Shown: positions 44,308-55,799 of the stretch, piece after piece
Numbering within the stretch: the first letter of the stretch is position 1
Layout: the number at the start of each line of letters is the position of its first letter
Assembly (NCBI GenBank): GCA_014529385.2
Contig: CM043948.1
Coordinates: 25,664,451 to 25,728,450, forward strand
Length of the DNA: 64,000 bases
Direction: 5' to 3'
Source: Adiantum capillus-veneris
Lineage: Eukaryota > Streptophyta > Polypodiopsida > Polypodiales > Pteridaceae
The notes under the pieces: generated by a model
The model's input: the letters and a program-made list of their open reading frames with translations, nothing else
Told to the model about the DNA's origin: nothing
Databases searched by the model: none
Made by a program: the position numbers and the translations under genes

Positions 44308-45938
44308 TTTCACAGTGGTAGTCAAAAAGGGTAAAACTCATCTACGGGCGGTCATCTTTCAAGGCTACACAACGGGGAAGCTCCTGAAGGAGTAGATGAT
44401 GACATACCACTTGTTAGCATTCTTTCCTTTGGAGGTAGGTTTGATAACACGGAAGACAAATCCAAAAAACAAACAATTCTACAAACAAAAAACTTCCAGT
44501 TGATTGCAGGACGGCTATATCATCTAGAATCGGACCAAATTCTACGACTATGTATAAATCCGGAGGAATTCGAGTGTTATCTTGAAGAAGCACCTGTCCA
44601 GGATTGTGCATTTCATTGTTCAACAATGAAAACACACCAGAGACTGAAACAGTTAGGGGTTTATTGGCCAACTATGTACGCGGACACACATGCTTATGTT
44701 AACAATTGTACTATATGTAGTGCCAAGCGACCAATGGATCACGCGACATTGTTTCAGGTAAACATTGCACCTGCATGGAGTCAATATATCATTGATTTAT
44801 TAACCACAAGGACGTTTCCTGAAAACATAACCAGAGCACGGAAAAGGGCTATAGAGCAGGAGGCTCGTGACTTTCAGTTAATTGGGAACCAACTCTATAA
44901 GCGAGGAAAGGACAATCAACTTAGAATCTGTGCAAGTGAAAGTGAATACCTGTTGATTCTAGAACACGCACATGGCGGAATAAGTGGAGGCCATTATTCA
45001 GACGATAAGATGACAAAAATTGTCTTAACCGCAGGAATATGGTGGCCTACATTGCATATGGATGCTGAAGAGTTTGTAAAGCGTTGTGACACATGTCAAC
45101 GCACCAAGGTGCCGATAAAGAGAGATGAGATGCCACTACGGCCAATGATGGGAGCAAGGGCATTTGCAAAATGGGGCATTGATTTTGTGGGACCTATTTC
45201 ACCCCTTGCATATCACACCCATACCCAATATAGCATTGTGGCTACGGACTATCTCACGAAATGGGCGGAAGCCAAGGCAACAGAAAAAGAAGATGCACGA
45301 ACCACTGCACAATTTTTGTATGAGAATTTCTTTGTACGATACGGTTTACCAATAGAAATTGTCAGTGATCGAGGAACACATTTTCTTAATGAAGTCATTG
45401 AATATCTGCTACAGGAATTCATGGTCATACATAGAAAATCTGCTCCATATCATCCACAAGCAAATGGACAAGCGGAGGCCACAAATAAGACACTATGAAC
45501 AGTTTTGACTAAAATTATATCAAAGTCAAGAACAGACTGGGATCAGCAGTTACACTCAACACTTACAAAACATTGATAGGAACGACACCGTACAACATGG
45601 TGTTTGGCCTAAATGCTATATTACCCATAGAGTTTTTAATCCCAACTCTACGAGTAGCAAAACACTTAGAATGGACAGGGCATGAGCTCTCTTTAAGAAT
45701 AGATGATCTTGAAAAGCTAGATGAACTTCGCTTGAGAGATGTAGCTTCGATCTATGCTAAAAAGAGAAGACAAAAGGAGTTTTTTGACAAACATGTGCGA
45801 ACGAAAGAGTTCAAAACAGGTGATTATGTACTTGTTTATTCCTTGAAGCAACATGACAAGAAACTTAAAAAGCGAGGGATGGGACCCTTTGTGATTAGTG
45901 CCTATCACAAAGCGGAGCTGTCAAGCTTGCTACATTAG
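44308..45938 (+). pseudogene. Element A integrase with two H2C2 zinc-binding modules
   Basis: After the RNase H tether, 44500-45498 encodes first a zinc module (LYHLESDQILRLC, HCSTMKTHQRLKQLGVYWPT, CTICSAKRP). A second complete one follows (LYKRGKDNQLRIC, HAHGGISGGHYSDD, CDTCQRTKVP), and then the core with GIDFVGPIS, IVSDRGTHF and YHPQANGQAEATNK, so D, D and E are present. A TGA at 45496 and a frameshift break the frame. 45573-45938 carries the C-terminal domain (MIGTTPYNMVFGLNAILPIE; DYVLVYSLKQ). Confidence 0.88.
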
Positions 45939-46009
45939 CAGAAGAAGAAATACCAAATTGGATTAGTGGGTGTCGATTAAAGAAATATCATATACCACTA
46001 ACACAGGAT

Positions 46010-47278
46010 ATGCTTCAACAAATCCATCAAGAAAAACAACGGATGAAGGAGAAACAGAGGGTACGGGAAGAAGCCCAAGCAGAAGCAAAAGAACGCATTG
46101 CAAAAAGAAGGCTTCTACGACAACAACAACAATGTGGATCACCATTGCGAATCAACGCCATTCGACTAACAAATTTTGATGAAGACATAGTGGAGCCAAG
46201 AATTGCAGTCAAAGTGGGTAGCAATCAAGTTTAATTGATGGCATTACTTGATTCTGGAGCTCAAGCAAATTTGATCTCTTACAGATTATACAAACAGCTC
46301 AAGCCCGCAGGTCAACTTCATCCTACTCCACAAGTGCTGAAAAGTAGTACATCACATTCATTGAAAACATTGGGCTGGGCTATATTGCATGTACAAATAC
46401 ATCAATATATTTACCCACACAAGTTTTATGTGGTTAAGGATGAAATCACACAACACCCCATGTTGTTGGGACAACCTTGGCAAAAAGAGTACAATGTGAA
46501 GATAGATTGGAATGCGAATGCAGTCAAAATTCAACATGCACAAGAACAACAGGTGGTAGCCTTTGCTCAGCAACCCCAGAATAATCAGCTACCAGCAATG
46601 CAATCACTGGATAAAGAGCCGAAAGGCAGGGTGCCACTAAAGAACAACATGATACCCAAGGCTTACAAACAGGGAACTGCCAACCATGTTCAGTACATGT
46701 ATAAAAAGTCACCGACCGTAGTGAAGAGATCAGAGTTAGCAACACGAGAAGAACAAGTATGGGTGAGGAAGGATAGATGTGACATGGCAGACAAACAAAA
46801 ATACAACAGAAGAAGTCAACAGACACAGATAGTTAAACCAAACACTAAGGGAATAAAACAGATATGGATCCCAAAGAAAAAGCTTAGCACCAACTCAAAT
46901 ACGACTCGCATCTGGATACCGAAACTGAAGCAACAGGAACTCCCTTCAGTACAAGCAACATCGGAAGGGAGAGCATTGCATATGAAACCGGAAAACCGAT
47001 TTATGTGGATGCCAATCAACAACAAAAAACTGGCAACCAAGGAAGTAGCAATAAACCTACAAATACAGGCAAAACAAAGCTACAAATGGAAAGCAAAAAA
47101 GACCAGGTCTACGGCCAATTCCGCCACGAAAATTCTCTCCAAGGAGACAACTATGGCCATATCAACAATAGCGGCAAAGCAAGCGACTTTTGCAAGAAAG
47201 ACAATCAAACAAAGAGCAGTCAAGTTACAGCTTTTACTTGCAGAGAAAATAGGAAACCTCGATGGCGAATGCCAATAA
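46010..47278 (+). pseudogene. Element A second retropepsin-like ORF, downstream of integrase
   Basis: A basic, Gln/Arg-rich coiled-coil-like N-terminal part (MLQQIHQEKQRMKEKQRVRE) is followed in the same frame, across one TAA (46232-46234), by an aspartic-protease-like domain: LMALLDSGAQANLISYRLYK with D-S-G-A, then HKFYVVKDEITQHPMLLGQP, where LLGQP parallels ILGRP. The C-terminal about 200 residues are a Lys/Gln/Arg-rich, low-similarity region with repeats of 'IWIPK' (IKQIWIPKKK, TRIWIPKLK). Element A already has a protease upstream of RT (18821-20644), so this is a second copy in an unusual place. Function unknown. Confidence 0.7.
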
Positions 47279-49031
47279 GCATCTGGCTTATACCCTTCTC
47301 TTATACAACATTAATTTTTCCATGTATGCATTATATAGGGCCATACTCCACGGCCAAGCACAACCCATGCATGGCACATACTCCGAGGCGATTCCTTGTC
47401 ATTCGGGAGGACTCCGTCTAGGAGGGGGGGGAGGCATTCTCAAATGCGGACCCAATGGCAGAAAGAGCAAAAAAGGGCATGTTTTTCGACCATTTTTAAG
47501 GGTTGCTGTTTGATTGTGAAATTTTTTGGACTAACCCAAGTACATATGCCCTTATACATCATGAATAGACAAGTATATGGGGCCAAACGCCAAATGAAGC
47601 CCCTAGGTGTGTGTATATAAGTAAAAGTAGCCATTTTTCGGGCAAAATATTGGTAAAACAGAGAAATCCGGCCATAAAAATTGCATGTGAGTGTATATAA
47701 TGTTTTGCGGTGATTTTTTTAATTTATTATGATTTTTGGGAATTTTTTGGGTTTGATTTGCTATTTTTCTTTTAATTTTGCTAATTTTCGGTAGAAAAAT
47801 TCAAAAATAAAAAAAAGCAGGTGAAAAACGATCATAATGAAAAACAAAAAATATGGGGATGATTAGTGAATATAGGACAACCTATGGTACAATGGGAGTG
47901 CAATTATGTGAATGAAGCAGAAAGCGTGTTTTGGCCAGATGTTGACCGAAACGTCAAATTTCTCGTAAACTGGGCAAATGGAGTCCAAATCAAGAAATTT
48001 TTGAGCCTAGACCGCATCTCACAAGAAGTTGGGAGCACATGTCAAATTTTATGAAAAGTGGTTCGGGGACCCCCATTATAAGAAATTTTCACTTCATTTT
48101 AAGCTCATTTCAACTATTGACCTTTGAGAGAGAGCTCCTGCCACCTAGAGCGAACGGAACTTCCAGCAGCTTCTACGACGCGCACGACTACCCGACAGGC
48201 TTCAGACATGAGAGGTAGGCTCACCACCTTGAGCTTTTCGCGCATGTTTGTCATTTTGTCGCGAAAACTAGTGTAGGGTTCACACAGAAAGCGAGCAGTA
48301 GCGACCTACAAGTAGAAGTGGCCACCTAACGGCTAACCCAAAAGCAATGAGACTTCATCGACAGCTTACCCTAGCATAGGAGACTAGTCTTGGATGCCCA
48401 AAGGCAGTAGAAAACCATCGGGAAAAACCCTAATTCCTAGATCCCCGCAAGAGGCCACCAAATGGAAATCGGCGGAGAGGCGCCAAAATGCTACCAAAAT
48501 TCATGGGTAGGAGCATCTCGACATGCTCGACAAGTCTATGTAGCCCACATGACCAAAAGGTGACCCAAAGCGGCACTAAACTTCAGAAATGGCATCAGAC
48601 ACACAAAGCGTCAAATAGCTCTCGAGGCCAAACCGCATGTGCGTTTGCCACCAAACTTCACGAGCGGCTTTCCTAAACCATCAACAACCAAGTCCTATGG
48701 TGGTAGACCACCACAAGTCATCGAAGACATGTAAACGCAACCACGGGTGCTTTTAAGAGCGAAAATTACCAAACGGAGCTCCGGTGAAGCCAAAGTCGAC
48801 AAAAACCATACGGCAAGGATCCCCAAGGAATCGGGAAGCTATGGAGACCAACATCAAGAAATTTCATCGCCGAAAATCACTCCAAAAGTCAGAAAACGGC
48901 TCGGAGGCTCTGAAATCCACATAGGGAGTTACTTTCTATCTAATTGACTTTTTGTTGAAATAAGGCTTAAAAGGGACTCAGGGGGACTAAGGGCAGGCAC
49001 TAGTAGAATCTTCAGTAAAAATTTCATCAGA

Positions 49032-49055
49032 AGACATCCTACGAGTAGGATGTCT
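49032..49055. repeat. palindrome copy 5 (element A 3' region)
   Basis: AGACATCCTACGAGTAGGAT followed by GTCT. A single C-to-A change disturbs the centre. Confidence 0.9.
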
Positions 49056-49360
49056 CAAGGCCATTTCTGGGCACCAAATCTAACAACTCTCATCTCACAC
49101 ATTTTTTGAATAGCCTTTACATGCTAGCCACCAAGTTTCATCACATTTGGACCAAAATTGACCTCATATGCATGAAAAAATGCTAAGTCGGGGCATAGAG
49201 GCGTAGGATGTCTCAAGGCCATTTCTGGGCACCAAATCTAACAACTCTCATCTCACACATTTTCTGAATAGCCTTTACATGCTAGCCACCAAGTTTCATC
49301 ACATTTGGACCAAAATTGACCTCATATGCATGAAAAAACGCTAAGTCGGGGCATAGAGGC
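49045..49360 (+). repeat. 158-bp tandem duplication starting inside a palindrome
   Basis: 49045-49202 and 49203-49360 are nearly identical (GTAGGATGTCTCAAGGCC start). The left boundary lies at the centre of palindrome copy 5, so the second unit begins with only the right half-palindrome. Confidence 0.93.
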
Positions 49361-49474
49361 AATAATGGGCCATAGACCTACCAAAACTTGTCCAAATCAC
49401 ATGAAACTTGCACAATACAGTCATGAGCACATTGCCAAACAATCTGTGTGGTCACCTACAAAAAATGATGAAGT

Positions 49475-49498
49475 AGACATCCTACGCGTAGAATGTCT
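49475..49498. repeat. palindrome copy 6 (element A 3' region)
   Basis: AGACATCCTACGCGTAGAAT followed by GTCT. One arm mismatch. Confidence 0.9.
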
Positions 49499-49759
49499 AA
49501 ACGACATTTTTGGCCTACAGAGGGTGTTTTTCAATTCCAGACTTATTCATATCACCTTCAAGAGCACATATATCAAGTTTCAAGCCATTCTAATCATTTT
49601 TGACCCCCAACACCTCCAAGATACACTTTTTGAGCCCAAAAACACTACACATGGTCTTACCAACATCAATTCTTGTCCAAATCAAAATCCAAGAGCATGG
49701 CCATATTCCATAGGCCAAGAGTTACCCCCATAACAAATCTAAAGTTATTTTGATGAAAT

Positions 49760-49783
49760 AGACATCCTACGCGTAGGATGTCT
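49760..49783. repeat. palindrome copy 7 (element A 3' region), perfect
   Basis: AGACATCCTACG plus its exact reverse complement. It lies 285 bp after copy 6. Confidence 0.93.
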
Positions 49784-50044
49784 CTAGCATAATTTTGACC
49801 TTCTGTGTAAAAAATGACATCATGGGAGCCATTACCATGGTGCAAGGAGCCCATATATCAATTTTCAACCCATTTGGATATCATTGGCCACCTGTTGTGG
49901 ACATCCTACCCAATTTGTGAGCCTAAAGCTTGAATCTTCCCAAAAATCCACTTTTTGATGCCCAAATCCAATTCCAATCATATAGCCTTGTTGCACAGGC
50001 CAAGGGCCATCAGCTTGCCAAGTTTCACCAAAAACTGATGAAAA

Positions 50045-50068
50045 AGACATCCTACGCGTAGGATGTCT
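50045..50068. repeat. palindrome copy 8 (element A 3' region), perfect
   Basis: Identical to copy 7 and exactly 285 bp after it. It lies 189 bp upstream of the ORF3 start. Confidence 0.93.
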
Positions 50069-50233
50069 AAATGATAAATTTTTGCCAGAATTACACTGTG
50101 AGCACATGCACAGTTCCCCAAGTTCCTTTTAAGTTTTATTTTCAATTTTCAAGTCATTTGGATAGTTAAAAATCAGTTTCTCAATCGATATGGAAAAAAC
50201 GCTAACTTCGGACTACTTAGTGCAACAGGATCT

Positions 50234-53200
50234 ATGGCAGTCGCAAAATCACCGGCAAAGAAGAAGAGGATGACCATAAAAGACTATTTGGAAGAAGTGG
50301 AGCCGTTTGTCATCCCAGAAAGAACTCTAAAGCCAACCAGCACGTGGATTCAGGAGGACTTGCTAGAGTCTAATGATCTGAAGATCTACCAAGGTGTGTT
50401 CAAAGACACTGAAGGAAATGTAATAGAGCTACCCATGCTACCACGGGAGCTCAATAAGTTTGTCAGAAGCAAAATGGCAGAGTACCTGGAGAAAATAGAT
50501 CTCCATAACTATTTCGAAGCTGTGCTAGCTAGAATTGACATAAAAAGAGTATTGTAATTTGTGACTACAATCAAAGAAGATGGAGTGGCCAGAGTTACGG
50601 ATCTGCAGGGCAAGCCGGACACTGTGATTATAATCATAGAGAAAGTAGTGGCAGCTGCACTAGACCTCTCCAACAAAGGGGATAGGTGTAACCAAAAGAA
50701 GAGATGAAGTAAAGGTGTACTCTAAAAAGAAAAGCAACTACACCTTTGAAGACATTGCAAACCCTAAAGTGGCTACCATGAGCCAGCTATACAACCAGTA
50801 TTTCCACATGTGTACAAAGAGGCCACAAAAGTACAGAATGCCGCCTGTAGCAATTGCCACAACCTTCACCTGGGCAATGCAGAAGAGCAAGCTGAAGGTG
50901 ATCAACTATGCTGCCTATATCCATGATAATTTGGTGAAGATGGGTAACAAGAACCCCACCTACATTGTGCCGGGTGAGCTGATCACGAAAGTGGTTTATG
51001 GGGCATTTCACGCCAAGGGAAGATGGCCTCACCCTCCGTCACAAAATGACTGGCTAAGGCTCAAGGAAGATAAGGAAGAGGAACAACCCAAAGCACCAAG
51101 AGTTGCCACAAGGTTGAAACGCCGGTTAGAGACCGTGCAAGAGGAGCAGCCAGAGTTCAAGAAAGGAAAGAAAGAGAGTGTCCAAGTGCCGGTCAAAGAG
51201 AAAAAATCATAGAAAGCGGCACGGCTAGAGTGGCTAATGGAAAGCTTTAGAGCCGCAAGAGCCCTAAAGGGAGATTTGAGCGAGCTATGGAAGCCATCAT
51301 TGGAAACCATGTCGGGATCTCCCGAAGGGTGCATAGAAATAGGTTTTAAAATTATATTAAAAATTTTGAGATCCTGGATGCTACGGCAGAAAATATCCCA
51401 AATGTACCATTTACAGAAGTAGAAGTGGATGAAGTACGACGGCAACTGCTAGAAGAGCAGGAAGGCCGAGAGAGAGAGAGAGAAAGACAAAGGTGGACAG
51501 GGACGTCAAGAAAAAGCCAGAAACTCCACCGTCCAGCCCGGAGTCCAGCCCACCACCATCACCACCTCCTCGTAGCCCTCCACAAACTCAACAAAAAGAG
51601 GAGCTAGACAAATCTGAAGATCAAGGAGATTCAAGGAAAGAATAGAGCCAAGAGCAAGAGCAAGAGCAAGAGCAAAAAGAATAAGCTAAGCCCAAAGAGG
51701 AGCGGCCAGAGCCTGATGAAGCATGGTTTAACACGTTTCTTGATCTACTAGCTGCGGGATATTCAAGAGAAGAGACAGCCACATTCGCATTTGACTTGGC
51801 AAGCACAGGGCCCAAAGAACAGATGCAGAGCCTACACGGTTAGTGGAGCTAAAAGAGATGGCGACTGATACAGTGGACTTGCAGCCACCCACCAATGATT
51901 GGGATGAGGTGATGACCAAGCTAACCGAGCTCAAGGCACAATCAATGGCCACGAAAAGTGAGATGGCTAATCTCAAAGCCACTGAAGTGCAGATCAAGTC
52001 TGAAGTCAACACTCTACAAAAACAAAGCCAAAGGCATATAGAGAGAGAAGCAGAGCTGCAAGCCAGTCTGGCAAAGGCATTGCAAAGATACCAGGAGATG
52101 GAAAGATAAAATCAGGCAGCAGCTCAAAGACTACAGGGAGCTGAGGAAGAATACAGAAAACTTAGCAAGTCATTGACAGATGCAGAGAGGGAAAGGAACA
52201 ACCTAACCCTACAACTTGTTGAAGAGTCCAAGGAAGTGGAAGCCATGCGGAATGCCAAAGAGAAGGCATAGATAGAGAAAGAGGCTAGCCAGGATGAGGT
52301 CAACAAGTTCAAAGAACAGATTAAAGTTAAAGATCAAACCATCCAACGGCTACGGGCATCTCCTGCCAGAGTCAGAGCGACTAGCTTGACTCACACCACT
52401 TCAGAGAGTCAGCTTTATGAAGAACAAATGAAAGAGCTCCAAAAGGAGTTAACCTTAGAGAAAAAGCAGAGGCTGATGATGGCCGAGGGGTCAGTTGTCA
52501 TGCAAACCCGCATGGAAGAAGAGCACAAGGCAATGCAGAATGAGCTAGAAACCATGAAGAGAAAGCTCGAGGAGGTGGAGAAGATAAATGCCAATTTGAA
52601 CTACCTCCTTGTGAATATGGGAGAGCAAGATGAAGTAGAAAAGCAGACATTCCAAAAGAAAATAGAAGAGCTGAGAGGCCAGCAGACAGAAGAGCAGTTC
52701 AGCACCGGGCCAACAGCTATGGAAGGAATAGATTTAGAGAATATGGCAGATCCTATGGACACACCCATTCAAGAGGAAATACTTGTAGGACCCTCTCAAG
52801 AGCCACAAGATCTGACACAACAAGAAGAAGAGAAGCTGCGAAAGGCCATAGAAGCAGACACAGCCAAAGAAACCTTGGAATGGGAGCAGAGGGTCTTTAA
52901 ATCAATGACTATTCAGAAGATAGACGCCAACAACCTTTGGCGTGAATGGCTACAGCCCTCTCTCCCATATCCTCTGCTAAAGTACGAAGCTGCCACAATC
53001 AACAAAAGAATCAGAGAGGAGCCAACAGTGCCACTGTACAAAGCAGACATCTCCAAGCCTGAAGGGGTAAAGTTGATAGTCGACTCTCAGCCCAGGTGGA
53101 GAAAGGCATGGCTGACAAAGTACCCACAATACCTAAACCATGTGGTAGAGGCACCTAAAGTCATTAGAGATAACCTAATTTTCTGCCCTCTACCAAGGAT

Positions 53201-53681
53201 GCGGACGTGGAAGGCCCATGAGCTATTGCAAAGAAGCCAACCTACTTGACTGAATTACCCGAAGCTGCCAGGCTTGAAGGTAGGCGAGAGAATAAGTGTT
53301 CAATACATCGTGAAAACCCTAACGTGCGCCATCAAATTGTTCACTGGCTCGCCTGAACTATCTTGCATTATGATGAGAAAGATTTGCAAAACACTTTTGG
53401 CAGTCTTTGAGACGTTCAAACCAGGCCAGGCAATAGACATTATCTTCTTCTTTCAAGATACTTACAAATGTGCGTACGATCTGTCTGGTCAACCTTCCAA
53501 GGAGGTGATACATGCATTGTATCAAAGGATCATGTTTTTGCCATCCTATCACCTCCAGGCCTTTGAAGAAGCTTTCTACACCGGCTTCTTCACAATCAAC
53601 ACTGACATATTCGGCCCGACACTACTGGCTCAACATGCAAGATATGAGTCACTGCTCAAGATGAGAGAAAGCCTAAGATGA
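50234..53681 (+). pseudogene. Element A third ORF (ORF3), unknown long coiled-coil protein
   Basis: The ATG at 50234 opens MAVAKSPAKKKRMTIKDYLE. The first frame stops at 50555. After a frame change, one frame carries coding signal through 50715-51212, 51843-52109, 52386-53249 and 53274-53681, broken by single stops. The N-terminal domain includes MSQLYNQYFHMCTKRPQKYR and VINYAAYIHDNLVKMGNKNP. The middle is a long Glu/Lys/Gln coiled coil (LQKELTLEKKQRLMMAEGSV), and the C-terminal domain includes FKPGQAIDIIFFFQDTYKCA and HALYQRIMFLPSYHLQAFEE. Homologous remnants lie at 5068-7625. It occupies the env-like position of Athila/Ogre-type elements, but I see no signal peptide or transmembrane segment. 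Function unknown. Confidence 0.75.
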
Positions 53682-53719
53682 AGAAGCAGCTCAATAGCCA
53701 TGTCTGGGACGACATGAGC

Positions 53720-53732
53720 AAGGAGGGGGGAG
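53720..53732 (+). other. Element A polypurine tract
   Basis: AAGGAGGGGGGAG directly precedes the 3' LTR (TGTTAG at 53733), the expected plus-strand primer. Confidence 0.85.
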
Positions 53733-54660
53733 TGTTAGAAGCTGGACACACTCTACGAAAAATGACTGCTCGGTAGATTATTATTTTTGTAATTATTCAT
53801 TTATTGAGCAAACCCGACATTTCACCTTTGTAAATATTGGGGCTTACAGAAGTTTCCAGATTGTATCCCAATTTTGACATTTAGATTGAGTAGATGGTTA
53901 AATTGGAACATTAGGGTTTGAGAATTGTAAGGTATTTATACCACTTTTTGACCTTAATGAAGCACCTTTTGTCATTTTTTAAAAAGTTTGAAGTCTGTGA
54001 GTGAGCGTACTGTGTACGAGAGAGAGTGAGAGCTTCATCTTGACGCTACGCGCGCACTGGTGGTCGGAATCGAGTGCGGAGAAGTGCAGCGTGTTGCTCT
54101 CGACGAGAGCTACGCACCAATACCTACATTACGCGCATACGGTCTGGTTTTGCGAGCTCCATCTACGAGCTTCATTTGGTGATTCGGTGAGCATACGTTG
54201 TCAGATTTTGCATTGCAGCATATCCACGCATTCGCATTGAGTAGAGCTACACATTAGGCACTTTAGTTTTTGAAAACAATGATCTGCAAATTTTGGCCAG
54301 ACATCCTACGTGATTTTGCACCAGGTGTTTTGGGTTGGGATTTTGTTCATAGACCTTAGGGAGAGCGACCTATTGGTGTCAGTAGGGTCTCCTTCAAGTT
54401 CTATGGTGTTTCGAGATCGTTTGATGGGTATTCGGCTCTAGAAAGCATTGTAGGAAGTTTCCTCTTGTGCACTCCTAAAGGCTGTAGCTTAGACATTGGG
54501 TAGGGACCTCTGTAGGAATTAGTTAGGAGTCGGTCGAGTGTAGGTTGACACCCTATGCTTGCTTGCACGCGCTTGTAGGTCGAGCTTCGTCCTTAGCTGA
54601 CAAATCTTGTTAGGTGAGTTCTCGTTGTGCTGACGTCCGTCGCGTCGTATCCGTCCAACA
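53733..54660 (+). repeat. Element A 3' LTR
   Basis: 928 bp, TGTTAGAAGC to CCGTCCAACA, matching 12759-13687. The AATAAA of the 5' LTR is AATGAA here. A half-palindrome (AGACATCCTACGTGATTTTG) lies near 54300. Confidence 0.95.
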
Positions 54661-54665
54661 GCTAT
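54661..54665. repeat. Element A target-site duplication, right copy
   Basis: GCTAT, identical to 12754-12758 directly before the 5' LTR. Confidence 0.93.
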
Positions 54666-54794
54666 TATGTATGCCAAGCAAGTAGACTAATGGTAAGTGA
54701 AGAACTATTTCTTTCTCCGATGAATGTTTCTTCTTCCTCTTTCCCCGCTAGCTCTCTACATCATTGAAGGTGTTTGAGGCCTTGGGACTGAGGC

Positions 54795-55792
54795 CGGGGA
54801 TGGTTAATTCTTTTTACAAAGTCTATGTTATGCTTGTGATGCATGAAGCTTCTCATCTTCATTGCACCACCTAGGTCACAACGAATGCAAAGATTGTATT
54901 GTACCAAGTCTCTTTTGATGGGAGAATCTATAATACAAAAGCCTAATGGAGGGGGGACCGGTTCCACATAAATTTGGTCCTCAGCTGTTGTCAAGTTCTC
55001 TAAACTCTCTCTCTTGCAAAAGTATTGTTCATGCCAGTTTAATTAAGTACTAATGTAATGAAAATGGCCTATGAACTTTGAGAGTAGCGGAATTAGGAAA
55101 TTAAAAAAAGCACTTTTGTAAGAATACTTTGTGAGCATAGAGGGTGAACCTTATTGATGTAGCAACATAAACATAGTATTTAGTTAACTTGGCACGAACA
55201 ATATTTTTTCAAGAGAGAGAGAGTTTAGAGAACATGACAATAATTGAGGACCGGAGTTATGTGGAGCCGAGCGGTCCCCCCTCCAATAGGCATTTGTATT
55301 TTAGATTCTCCCATCAAGAGAGACTTGGTACAATACAATCTTTGTGTTCCTTGTGACCTAGGTGATGCAATGAAGATGGAAAGCTTCATGCAGCGTGAGC
55401 ATAAGATAAACTTTTCAAAAAGGATTAACTATCCTAGGTTAACTAAATAATATGTTTATCACAAGAAAATTTAAAATTTTTCTCATGTAGGAAAACGGAG
55501 TCTGTTACAATGTTTTTCATACAATACACAACATCATGAGCTTCTGCTCGAGAGGCACCGCATACCTAGCTAGGTATGCAGTGCCTCCCTCACCAAAGCT
55601 CGTGATGTTGAGGTAAGTCACAATGTGTGAATTATTGTGAGAATTTGTCCAAAACTTCTTGTGTATGTTGCTACCATCAATTAAGTTCACCCTCTATGCT
55701 CACAAAGTATTCTCACAAAAGTGTTTTGTTTAATTTCCTAACTCCACTACTCTCAAAGTTCATAGGCCATTTTCATTACATTGGTATGAGAG
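54795..55792. repeat. interleaved inverted repeats (foldback-like)
   Basis: Two inverted-repeat pairs are interleaved. Segment 1 (about 54795-55040) is the inverse of about 55185-55440. Segment 2 (about 55053-55175) is the inverse of about 55664-55792. Arms are roughly 80-90% similar by eye. The matching minus- and plus-strand open frames (both with IDSPIKRDLVQYNLC or LDSPIKRDLVQYNLC) are a consequence of the inversion; whether they derive from a gene is unknown. A strong hairpin lies between the outer arms. Confidence 0.85.
55530..55610. repeat. 81-bp hairpin
   Basis: Outer arms AACATCATGAGCTT / AAGCTCGTGATGTT pair with one mismatch. Inner arms from GAGGCACCGCATACCTAG to CTAGGTATGCAGTGCCTC pair almost perfectly. 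The two unpaired segments between outer and inner arms are about 8 bases each. Confidence 0.9.
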
Positions 55793-55799
55793 CATTTGG

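Larger units (their letters stand above)
47279..50233 (+). other. Element A 3' non-coding region with palindrome array
   Basis: About 3 kb with no convincing gene. From 49032 it contains palindromes spaced 285 bp apart within a diverged tandem array, plus a 158-bp duplication. A G-run (47419-47430) and A/T-rich DNA (47700-47860) precede. Just before ORF3 the sequence TGCAACAGGATCTATGG may be a splice acceptor for a subgenomic RNA. Confidence 0.7.

Noticed and set aside
49032-50068. CRISPR-like array
   Set aside because: Repeats are palindromes 285 bp apart with related spacers inside a plant retroelement. There are no cas genes and the spacing is far too long.
50234-53681. Envelope glycoprotein
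   Set aside because: Position fits, but no signal peptide, transmembrane segment or Cys-rich ectodomain is visible; it looks like a coiled-coil protein.
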